From Elysia marginata (lineage: Eukaryota; Mollusca; Gastropoda; Plakobranchidae): DNA of 26,459 nucleotides. Location: assembly GCA_019649035.1 (NCBI GenBank), contig BMAT01013288.1:74370-100828 (forward strand), given 5' to 3'. Numbering within the stretch: position 1 is the first letter of the stretch; the number at the start of each line of letters is the position of its first letter. Made by a program: the position numbers and the translations under genes. This document shows, piece by piece, positions 9,495 through 18,494 of the stretch. The notes below the pieces were generated by a model. The model saw only the letters and a program-made list of their open reading frames with translations, did not search any database and was not told where the DNA came from.

Positions 9495-9678
9495 TGTCAT
9501 ATTACCTAAATTTTGTACCTCGCCATTACTTCAAAGTTCATCAGATGGCTGACTGGTCTGTGTTGCCTGGCTGGTCTGTGTTTACCAGCGTGGCCGTCTG
9601 GGGTGCGTTCGATAGCCAGAACTTTCTTCGATGCGCACAATGCGAAAAAATCTCCTTCCGCACATTTAAGGAACCTCT
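9490..9678 (-). repeat. 3' terminal copy of the young PLE, with defective hammerhead
   Basis: Contains the end of the coding region and the 3' non-coding end. On the - strand the hammerhead parts are GCCAT, CTGATGA (9544-9538), ACTTTGAAGT (9537-9528), A and ATGGC. The stem II hairpin and the GAA box expected between the second and third are missing (17 nt). Confidence 0.9.
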
Positions 9679-11737
9679 TTTTCTTAGTATAGCAAGTTTT
9701 TCTTCTAGGCAGAGCGGACAAGTCTTTTTCCCTGGCATATACGGTCTAGTCTTTTTAAGTATCTGCCATTCTATTTTGTAATCTATGTTTTTGTCTTTTA
9801 GGGCCCATATGTGTTCACTAAGGCTGGTAGAAGCTTTTTTATGTTCTAGTTTAAAAGATGACTTGTGTTGATTGAATCTGGTCTTAAAAGTGTTTTCTGT
9901 AAGTCCTACGTATGTTTCCTGTTTCTTTGTTTTTGTTTCCGTTACGGTGGCCTTATAGACGATGCACTTAGTGAGGCAATGTCCTTTCAGTGGGCAGTTT
10001 TCTTTCTGTCGGCAGTTGCACGTTGTTTCTGTAGGTGCCTTTTCGTTACGGTGTTGCTGCAATAATTTCTTGTTGTGGTTCTGAATTGTTAGATTTACGT
10101 TTGGCATACAACTGTAGCTGACTTTGACGGTGTTTCTGTTGAAGATTTTGTGAAGTTTGTTCGTCTTTGGGAAATGCCGGTCAATCATGGAGAGGAAGGT
10201 CTTTGCAACGTTTGTTGACACACTGTAGCTGAATGGAGGGTTGAATCAGGTTATTTTTCTGCTTCTTTTCTTTCTGTCTTCTTTGTTCTTGTTGTTCTCC
10301 TCTTTGTCTTTATTGAATTTAAAGTTTTGGTTGAATCCACTTCTCTTCAGAGTCTCTGTGTATATGGGGGCTGCATGGTTGAAAATTTATTCATTTTTCG
10401 AATTTGTGTTTATTCTTTTCATGATGCTTTTTGGTAGGTTTTTAATTACAACAGGAGGGTGGTTGCTGCATTTGTGGATGTAACTAACGTTGTCGTTTGG
10501 TTTCTTGTACGGTTTGTAGGAATCGTTCCTTAGGTCAAGGGTTACATCAAGGAAATTAACAATCTTCTTATTCGCTTCGATTGATATTTTAAGACCGTAA
10601 TTTTGAAAAACTTCGCATATTCTCTTTTTGGTGTTTTCGGCCTGCCTAGGCGTGAGTCGGCAAGCTACTAGGCCGTCGTCTCTGTAGAGGCCTACATTGG
10701 CGTCTATCTCTTTCAGTTGGGACAGTAAAAACAAGCCTACAAGCTCGCATGTCTCGGCCCCGTCATAGCTTCCCATTGTTACGTCGAAGTTGGATGTTTT
10801 TTTACGCCAGGGTGTGCAATTGTGGTAGAGAGTTGTCTTCTTGGTGTGTTTTATAATGTGTTGTTCTTCTGCGGTTATGGTCGTGTATTGGGAGGCAAAC
10901 TGTAAGGCTTGGTCGAGAAGGCTTTCGTTTATGGAAGGATAAAAATCGCAAATATCGAAGCTGATGAATGTGTGGTCGTTTTTGTTGTTTATTTTCTCAA
11001 ACCAATTTAAGACATCTTTGGTGTTTCTCCACTGGTTGGCGTTTGTTTTTTCTTGGATGGTTGTCACGATTCTTTCTAAAATATGCTTGCTTATTTTTCC
11101 GATTTCTGGTTTGCATGGGTTTATTAGTCTGGAGGTAGGCGTGTTTAAGAAATTGTTTTTGTGATCTTTTAGTGTAATGAAGGCTTCTTTTTCCGCTGTT
11201 ATGCTGATTCGATCGTCTCATTCAAGTGTTCTTGCAATATGTTATCAGCTTTTGTTGTTTCGTCCACCGTTTTTTTGGCCTGCTTTTTTGTATTCTTTTT
11301 GTATGGCTTTGTTTAGGAGGTGTAACAGTTCATACTGTGCTGGTTTTAACCTGTAGAAGTTGCAGGATTTGTCTGCAGGTACGTAGAGGTGATCGTCCTT
11401 CTTGATATTATCGATATCTTTTTTCAATCTCTTCTGAAAGCTGCTTATAGAGGCCTTTTTGAATTTGATGTTACTAATGAGCTCGGTGAGTTCGTTCTCA
11501 AATTCTTTTAATTCTTGTATTGCTGGTGGTGGGTTTGAACTATTGAAGCCGTATGTTTCCTTTTCACGACACTTTATATCCGGGTTAAAAAAGAAGAAAG
11601 CTCTCCATCTTAAGTTCTTAAGTACGAAGGTTTCTGTTTTACTTATAAGGATTTTAGTGTAGAGGTCCTTACCGTGCGTCGGGATATTCTTTGTAGAGTA
11701 ATCAAGATTAGTTCTTGCTTGGTCCAGATCTAGATCT
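9541..11737 (-). pseudogene. Penelope-like RT and GIY-YIG endonuclease ORF, broken
   Basis: The N-terminal domain (about 11730-11280) includes DLDQARTNLDY and LYVPADKS. RT motifs follow: KEAFITLKDHK and RLINPCKPEIGKISKHIL (11180-11080), FISFDICDFYPSI (Asp codon 10954-10956), MGSYDGAETCEL, and LYRDDGL (Asp codons 10675-10680). A Cys box (CNCRQKENCP...C) precedes GIY-YIG residues IVYKATV, TYVG, TRFNQH and LSEHIW, then a CPLCLEEK tail; all key catalytic residues remain. Defects: a frameshift at the T7 run 11270-11276, a compensating shift near 11208-11220, TAA at 10387-10389 (NSKNE*IFN) and TGA at 10246-10248 (RKIT*FNPPF, where Trp is usual). It is therefore inactive as a single protein. The ORF ends at TGA inside the hammerhead box. 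Confidence 0.9.
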
Positions 11738-11740
11738 AGA
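11727..11740. repeat. TCTAGATCTAGA motif at PLE fold-back junction
   Basis: AGATCTAGATCTAGA marks the point where the PLE body joins its inverted 3' copy. Similar palindromes are scattered through the window, so it may be the microhomology used for strand switching (inference). Confidence 0.7.
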
Positions 11741-11943
11741 GGTTCCTTAAATGTGCGGAAGGAGATTTTTTCGCATTGTGCGCATCGAAGAAAGTTCTGG
11801 CTATCGAACGCACCCCAGACGGCCACGCTGGTAAACACAGACCAGCCAGGCAACACAGACCAGTCAGCCATCTGATGAGGGCAGAGCTGCCCGAAACTTT
11901 GAAGTAATGGCGAGGTACAAAATTTAGGTAATATGACAATTAT
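11738..11943 (+). repeat. 5' inverted copy of the PLE end, with complete hammerhead
   Basis: An exact inverted copy of 9490-9678 plus 17 extra bases that complete the ribozyme. It joins the element body inside a TCTAGATCTAGA motif at 11727-11740. Confidence 0.92.
11859..11916 (+). ncRNA. Type I hammerhead ribozyme of Penelope-like element
   Basis: All parts are present in order. Stem I is GCCAT (11867-11871) with ATGGC (11907-11911), extended by ACC (11859-11861) with GGT (11914-11916) across an internal loop. The core is CTGATGA (11872-11878). Stem II is GGGCA/TGCCC with loop GAGC (11879-11892). Then come GAA (11893-11895) and stem III, ACTT/AAGT with a 2-nt loop (11896-11905). A11906 is the cleavage-site base, so cutting is predicted between 11906 and 11907. 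Short stem III hammerheads in Penelope terminal repeats are an established association. The ribozyme is on the strand opposite to the RT ORF because this terminal copy is inverted. Confidence 0.88.
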
Positions 11944-11994
11944 AATGCTCCTAAAGTAGAGCACTCTACAAATTATGTTATTTTAACCTAAAAC
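11944..11994 (+). other. Extra sequence between PLE end and right GATA tract
   Basis: About 51 bases with a perfect GTAGAG-CA-CTCTAC hairpin (11956-11969). They are absent from the left end of the element. They could be the outermost part of the PLE terminal repeat, lost on the left, or filler DNA. Confidence 0.45.
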
Positions 11995-11996
11995 AT

Positions 11997-12053
<57 letters not shown>
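11995..12053 (+). repeat. (GATA)n microsatellite, right of young PLE
   Basis: About 14 units in the same orientation as the tract at 9446-9493, consistent with one array split by the PLE. Confidence 0.95.
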
Positions 12054-12144
12054 ATGATATGTGTAAGATGCAGAATCAACCTTCATGTCGTTACACTAGT
12101 GTTCCATTGCCGTTGTGGCAACTGCTCAGACGACTCTCTTTCCT

Positions 12145-12477
12145 CTAGGTAGACAGTTCAGTTCCCGTTGCAAGCAACAGTTTATTTTTGTGCATACAAG
12201 CTGCTAGCAGTTTTTTTCCTTTGTCCAGGCTTGTTTTTAATGATGTAATATTTTTTTCAACTGGCAGCACATTGCATTTTCCCATTTGTTGCGACAGTTT
12301 TGTCGAAGGGTGGGTTGAATCATATGGTTCGTCTTTTCTCTTGAGTGGCTTGTTTATTTTTCTATTGCTCTCAGGCCTGTTGCAACGCTGGTTTCGTTTA
12401 GGGTGGCGGTGCTTTGTCTTTAGTTTTTTTTTCTGTGCTTTTGTTTTCTGCGAACGTCTATTCTCTTTTGCGTCCAT
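12145..12477 (-). other. Unassigned Lys-rich open frame, 110 codons
   Basis: Open from ATG at 12477 to a stop at 12145. It starts MDAKENRRSQ and has a basic, Lys/Arg/Gln-rich first half and a KLLAACMHKN-type second half. No family is recognised. The T-rich + strand favours Lys codons on the other strand, so it may be chance. Its place next to the PLE cluster would also allow an N-terminal fragment of another PLE, but no RT motif supports this. Confidence 0.2.
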
Positions 12478-14722
12478 TTTGCAAATTGTGCAAGCTTGGT
12501 ACGAATGAAAAATTTGTTAGTTCTTGATTTAAGATAACATGAAAGTTATGACTAAAATGCTTGGGAAAAGAGGCCAGTCTTCATTTCTTACTGATAGAAC
12601 AACAAAATCTAAACGTTCATAAAAAAAATGGAATAATTTCTTGTACCTTGATTAGAAAAATGTCTTTGGTCGCAATTTCTCAAAATGAATAATTATGGGT
12701 TTACACAATTCTTTTCGTAGAATACCTTTAAGTACAGGCAGGATTGTAGGTTGTGATCCAGTCATTTAAAATTTGAATAACCAATAATTTTTTTTCATTG
12801 TTCTCTGGGGAAATTACTTCATTCACATTAGAAGTCAGTTTATAGAGGATTCAAAAGTAAATGCGTAAATCAGGCATATGTATTTTTTGCATAATTGGAC
12901 TCTTTTTGCCATTTGAACAGAAAAGGAAAATCATGGCTTGAAGCTTGACAATAATTCACGCACATCCGTTTCAAAGAGAAAAAAAATGTATTTGCCGCTT
13001 GCGGATGTGTTTGGTCAGTTCAAAGCTGTTTATAAAAACCATTGTTTGAAAGATTTTAAAGGTATGAAGTTAGCAGTGTCAAAGTATGAAAGCATGTCGA
13101 TTAACTTGCACAGTTTTTTTTTTAAATTTTCGAGAGTAGTTTATTATTTTCAAGTTGGATAACTTAAACACTGGATTATTCAGCTTCGTTCTACGTCTCT
13201 GTTTGACATAGATTATGTCCAAGGTGTCTCTGTAAGGAAATCTTTATACTTTGCGCTGGTTGTGTTGACATATTGACAGACAATGAGGTAGAGGGTGAGA
13301 CGAGAAGTTTATGGATACAAAGGTGGTAGTAATGTAATAATTGTCATCGGTGGTGGGTTTTGTAAAGAGTCATACAAGTTCTTTAGGTGTTGAAGATGTC
13401 ATCAACTATTAAAGTATTCGTTCCATAAGAGATTATAAACACAAGCAATGGCTATCAAAAATGTCCTTCGAATCGAATGAGGGGTAGAAGAAACCAGAAT
13501 AATTGACATTTATACATGTACATGAGGTTTCATGAAGAAAACAATCATTGAGGTGAAACTTTCAAATATCATTTTTTTTCAGTAGACAGACTGTATGAAC
13601 ATAAGTTTCAACACAATGCAGGAATCTGTAAGATATAAGTTGTAGAAATAGTGGCCTGGCTTTTTATCTTTAAACATAAAGCTGAAATTCTCTCAATACC
13701 TGTACGTTGAAGTTGAGTACATTTTCCAAGATACACTGCACTGCTGACTTTCGACATTAAAGTGCTTATTTCTAACTTTCTACAGTCTTTGCTGGGCACC
13801 ATTAGGTGGCACAAAAATTGTCTCTTAATGAAAAGAGAATAAGAGTTCAAAACGTCGACCAAAGCCACAGAGTCGTAATAAAACAAGTCTTACTGGCACG
13901 CTCATGTTATGACTGGTGCGGATTTTATTTCTTTTGGTATTGATGTTATGGTTGTTATTGTTTTTTACTCTTATTATAATTATGAAACTAGACATCTGTA
14001 TAATTATTATTGTTATTATCATTATCATTTTGTTACTTTTATCGCCATCATTAATAACACTAGCAAGAAAGCCGTTTTATATATGGAAGAGATATCGCAG
14101 AAAAAATATCAAAATTATTCGTAAGCTTTTCTTTTTAAAAATTATTCTTACGCGTTATGTACTGACATAGTAAGTATGCTTTCTCGCTTAAATTATGGCT
14201 TTGTCACTAAATTTTGAAGAAAAGACCATAGTAATCACATTATCAGGCGTAGTCATTTTCATCAGCAAGTGGATTGACCGTAATGTTACCAGCTTGAAGC
14301 CACCTCATCTATTATTGAAAAATTAATGAGGGAATGCACTATTTGTAGGGCTTTTAGCGCTGTTTATATTCCAAGAGCTTACTTTAAGATGAGATAACAT
14401 GACAATTGACATTCCTTTATTCGTCCCAGTGGGAAATTTGTTTTTGAATACCGTGAATACATAAATACATTGTGATAAATATTTTATAGTACTCATACAT
14501 ACATAATCATATTAGACTTCTATAGTGCTGATATATTCAGAAATTCATTGTATTAAGCATCGCACCGGCGTAATATATTCTGAACAGAATTTTTTAATAT
14601 ACTCGTATAAGAAATTAAAGACGGAAAGAAAAGTTCTCAAAACAAACATGAAAAATGGAAGTATTATAATAGAATTCGACAATGTTAATTTGACGTGAAA
14701 TTATTCTATGTTCTCCCAGTAT
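12478..14722. other. AT-rich non-coding region
   Basis: No recognisable gene. Short open frames at 12938-13162 (+), 13608-13886 (-) and 13909-14170 (+) show no motifs; the last is an Ile/Tyr-rich frame over an ATT-rich low-complexity tract (about 13940-14070). Confidence 0.5.
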
Positions 14723-14734
14723 TCCAAGTTAAAG

Positions 14735-14930
14735 CGGGTTCGAAACACAGCCGAGCACAGTCCGGGCCCCTACTGGTTGGGTCGGTGTCAGTATAATGTG
14801 ACCGGCTGAGACTAAGTCATGGTATCCCCGCTAGTCTCTGGGTGGCAACCCGTAAATTGTCATTGGGACCCAAGCCCTGAGAGCACCTTTGAAGTGGAAT
14901 TGGGCTTGTAAAAATACCCTTCAATCAAAA
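14735..14930 (+). mobile_element. 5'-truncated tRNA-derived SINE, second copy
   Basis: Begins at CGGGTTCGAAACACAGCC (box B) and runs through the body to the CTTCAATCAAAA tail. It differs from the copy at 6423-6669 by about three bases over ~190. A 12-bp target-site duplication TCCAAGTTAAAG lies at 14723-14734 and 14931-14942. The 5' truncation with a duplication is the usual product of LINE-driven reverse transcription. Confidence 0.9.
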
Positions 14931-15176
14931 TCCAAGTTAAAGTAGACCTAGGAACCAATTCACTTCTTTTGATACATTTAAATAATTTATAATCTCGAAT
15001 AATTTCCATTTCAATTTCAACTCAAGTCTATTCAGTCTATAGATACAAGGCTACATTAGAACATGTATTGAAAATAAGCAATGCTCAGTCGGGCTGGCAG
15101 ATTCTAACATTATGAATATTATAGTAAAGTAAATTATTATAGGTAACCAATACATGTGAAAAGAAATAAAATGTTT

Positions 15177-15193
15177 TCTCTCTCTCTCTCTCT

Positions 15194-15257
<64 letters not shown>

Positions 15258-15262
15258 GTCTC
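15177..15262 (+). repeat. (CT)n microsatellite
   Basis: About 85 bases of nearly pure CT dinucleotides. The flanks 14943-15176 and 15263-15831 are AT-rich with no gene seen. Confidence 0.95.
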
Positions 15263-15831
15263 TCTATCTGTGAAGTATTTTCTCTCTTTTGTCACAGCGA
15301 ACAAGAAATGCATGAACTTCTCTTAACACATCCCGTTCAACGAAACCATCCATCCTAATGTGTCCTTCATTTAATCAAAAGATTCAATTAGAATAATATC
15401 TTAGTTCAGTTTCCATTAAAATGATTTACGGCTTGAGGAAAGAAGCTATTTACTAATCGTTTATTTCCTTTGAACACCCTTAGTTTTCACCCATGCGGTA
15501 AAAAAATATTTCCTTGCTGGTTGGGTGTCATCTTTAAAGATCTTTTCTGTTCTGGCTGACATTCTTTCTTCATATAAACCTTCAAGAGATATTTCATTTA
15601 AACCAATTAACTTTTGTGCATTTATGACAATTGAGTTCAGTTTTTAATGCCCTATTTTGCTGTTCTGTCAAACCAAACAAGAATGTAAAAGAGGCATGTG
15701 TGTTTGGAAAACGGGTGAATTTAATTCTGCCAATGTTCTACATTGTGTATCAATAATGTCATGTGCCATGTGCTTCAGATTATGATGTGAAATAAAGTTT
15801 TATTGTAGGTGGTGGGTTTGGGGTTTGTTTT

Positions 15832-15885
15832 NNNNNNNNNNNNNNNNNNNNNNNNNNNNNNNNNNNNNNNNNNNNNNNNNNNNNN
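15832..15885. other. Assembly gap (54 N)
   Basis: A run of N in the sequence; its content is unknown. It follows a GT-rich stretch. Confidence 0.99.
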
Positions 15886-16109
15886 CTGATATGGAGGTGT
15901 AGTTTTTTAATAAAATTTAATTATGAATTTCTAAAAAAATGGCTTCATCGATGCCTTAACTTTTAGCGCCAAAACTTTTTTTTAGATGTGGATTAGATTG
16001 ACAACCCATTGACATGTAAAGTTTGTCGTTACAAAAAATCTGACAGAACTTTAAGGAATCTACCAAACTTTTAATCTTTTATTGTGAATTTGTTTATTTT
16101 ATCCTCTAA

Positions 16110-16132
16110 AAGAATAGATAGACAGATAGATG

Positions 16133-16195
<63 letters not shown>

Positions 16196-16196
16196 C
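16110..16196 (+). repeat. (GATA)n microsatellite, third tract
   Basis: About 15 clean units after imperfect ones, with no PLE next to it. It shows that GATA arrays are common in this genome independently of the PLE. Confidence 0.95.
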
Positions 16197-16644
16197 TACC
16201 TTCCTATGTCATGAGCCTAGACACAGTGTTTCGTGGAGGATAGATAGATATTCGATCTATACATACACAGCACAGATGCTGGGAAAATTGGTAGGGGGTG
16301 ACATTTAAATGAAAAATACATTAAACTAATAGTTTGTGCCAGTGAATCAATACTCGGATGCCCGCTGCCTCTAGGGTACTTCAGAGAGTGACTTCAGATC
16401 ATACGACTTAATAATCGCTCAGACAGGCTGAAAATCGATAGATTTATTTATCGAAGACGGCGCCGCTGGTTTGACTTCTGAGTTTCGGGTGTGGTGTGAT
16501 GTTTTTTACAAGTTGAACATCGAGCGTATGTAGTCTAGACACCTGTGTCAGGATCGACAGACCTGGGATTGATTAGCAATTCCTGTTTTAATATTGTTCT
16601 GCATACGATGTATAGATATAGATAGTATTTTGAAATAGCCGAAT

Positions 16645-16645
16645 G

Positions 16646-16681
<36 letters not shown>

Positions 16682-16748
16682 CTCTCTCACTCTCTATTTC
16701 TCTCTCTCTCCCTCTCTCTTTCCTCTCTTTCCTCCCCTTCGCTCTTCA

Positions 16749-16780
<32 letters not shown>

Positions 16781-16812
16781 TGTTTCCATTTCCTCTCCCC
16801 CCCCCCCCCCCC
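16645..16812 (+). repeat. CT, CA and poly-C low-complexity block
   Basis: (CT)n to about 16735, then (CA)n at about 16757-16780, then a poly-C run near 16796-16812. The open frames over it (Ser/Leu-rich on +) are artefacts. Confidence 0.95.
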
Positions 16813-18494
16813 AGCAACTCGCCCGTTTCCCCTCTTGCTCTCTGTGCCCAGTCCTCTTCACTTTTATTCTTTTATCCTTCGACATCCTGCTCCAACTCCA
16901 AAGGTTGTCTTCTAGTAAAAACAAAGAAGTCCACCGATTGTCACAATTATTCAAGAAATTGAAAAAAAGGGAAAATAACAACAGTGTTTTAGTGGGCATC
17001 AATGGGTATATATAGACATAATTGTCAATACCGAACAATTTTCTTGCATCGGCAACAAAGCTGTAGATCAAACGAAACCAACACAACACAACTATACAGT
17101 CGCTTTCTTTACATTTTTAGGTATTGATTATAATATTTCAGGGTCTCCATGACATAAAAAAGAATTAAATTTACTGTAATTTTGCAAACATTTTTCCTCA
17201 ATAAGGACTCTGATAGGTTTGCAACCCTTCAAGTTCATCGTAAAAATTATTATAATTTAGAAATAGCAGCAGGGCTATAAACAGTATCGTGATCTCTATG
17301 CTCTTTGAATATCAAAGTGTAAAATAGGAAGTTGCAGTTTTATTGAACACTCTAAACTTGGTTCTATCTGGGGTATCCTGTGTCGGGGCGATAGTTTTGA
17401 CGTTTATTGTGGAGACAATGGCAATCTTAACATCAATAATACCAAAGAAATTTGGTTTGCTGTTTCAGATTGTGTATAGGTTGCGATGCCGTCAAAAAAG
17501 TTTGAGTCTGCTGTTTTTAACGCATGTATTGGATATTGCACCAAAGGAGGAAAATACTGGCTAAATGAACAGGCTTAAACGAAAAGCAATTAAACTGAGA
17601 CAATTCCTTAGTGACAATTGCGAAGTTTGAAAAGGCATTGATCAATGCGTTTCCTTAAAGTTTAAACACACGCGTTTAAGTTTGATTATCGATCTTTTTA
17701 TCAATCCAATTTGAAAATTCTTTTAGGGAAGAAAATGAGCCACAACCATAGACTCTATCTTTAAACACATAACCTCACTCAATCGGTGATTATTAAACTA
17801 AGTTTTTTTGTAGTCACCTTACGAAATTTAATCTGCGGCAAAAAATCGGGCCGATTCGTAGCAGGATAGACAGAAAAACAACTATGTCAAGTCGACGATG
17901 GGAAAATAACTGTGGCTTTCATTTGTAAACTATAGATCCCGGTATTGGAATATTTCCACGGTTCAGTTTTCTGCTTCTGCAGCCCAAGTTAAAGAAAGGA
18001 GGAAAGGCTGAAAAATCACACCGAAAGCGTCCATTTTGAAGCTACCAATCAATATAACTATAGCTGGAAACATTTAGTTTAGTAAGAAATTCCACAAAAA
18101 TAGAATCAAAAGAGTCGCGGTTATTTTCGTCAACGCAGCACCATGAATCGCACCCATCTATTTATTCTCTGCTTACAAGCTTTGAAAAGGTCCTAAAACT
18201 CAAAACAACATCGTTTTATAATGCAAAAGTTAAGATAATAGTAAAGATACCGTCTTTACTTAGTAAGCTAGTGTCTTATCTTGATTTTTTGCGCCTCGGC
18301 TCATATGAAAAGTAAGCGACTCAGCTTAGATCTTGTGCACCGCATAAATCTCTGCGGGATGATCCCGCACATCTCGAGTAAGGTTAAGCAAAATGGCAAA
18401 TAAAATAACAGGACATTTGGAACATATCGGAGGTAGGAAGTGAAGAAAAAAATGTCTAGATCCAAAAATTTTTGAAAGTAGGCGCATCGTGAAA
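16813..18494. other. Non-coding region left of the LINE
   Basis: AT-rich. An open frame at 17343-17564 (+) has no recognisable motif. The APE-type endonuclease part of the downstream LINE would be expected here, but I could not recognise it, so the LINE is probably 5'-truncated or too decayed. Confidence 0.45.

Larger units (their letters stand above)
9490..11943 (-). mobile_element. Penelope-like retroelement with inverted terminal copies
   Basis: A 2.45-kb element bounded by inverted copies 9490-9678 and 11738-11943. After the 17-nt gap the 189 shared bases are identical. The interior on the - strand encodes RT and GIY-YIG endonuclease domains in the canonical Penelope order. The copy is 5'-truncated: the N-terminal coding part is replaced by a fold-back copy of its own 3' end (about the last 50 codons plus the ribozyme region). 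It sits between two GATA tracts of equal orientation, which suggests insertion into a GATA array. Identical ends point to a recent event even though the ORF is already broken. Confidence 0.9.

Noticed and set aside
9494-9781. + strand open frames over the PLE (also 10241-10483, 10964-11164, 11459-11662)
   Set aside because: Antisense shadows of the - strand PLE coding sequence.
9446-12053. Young PLE as an active element
   Set aside because: Two nonsense codons, two frameshifts and 5' truncation exclude a working protein from this copy, though its ribozyme may still cleave.
13909-14170. Membrane-protein-like Ile/Leu-rich frame
   Set aside because: ATT/TTA-rich low complexity; overlapping frames on both strands look alike and no motif is present.
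16643-16915. Ser/Leu-rich frame (+) and Val/Cys-rich frame (-)
   Set aside because: Low-complexity CT, CA and poly-C sequence.
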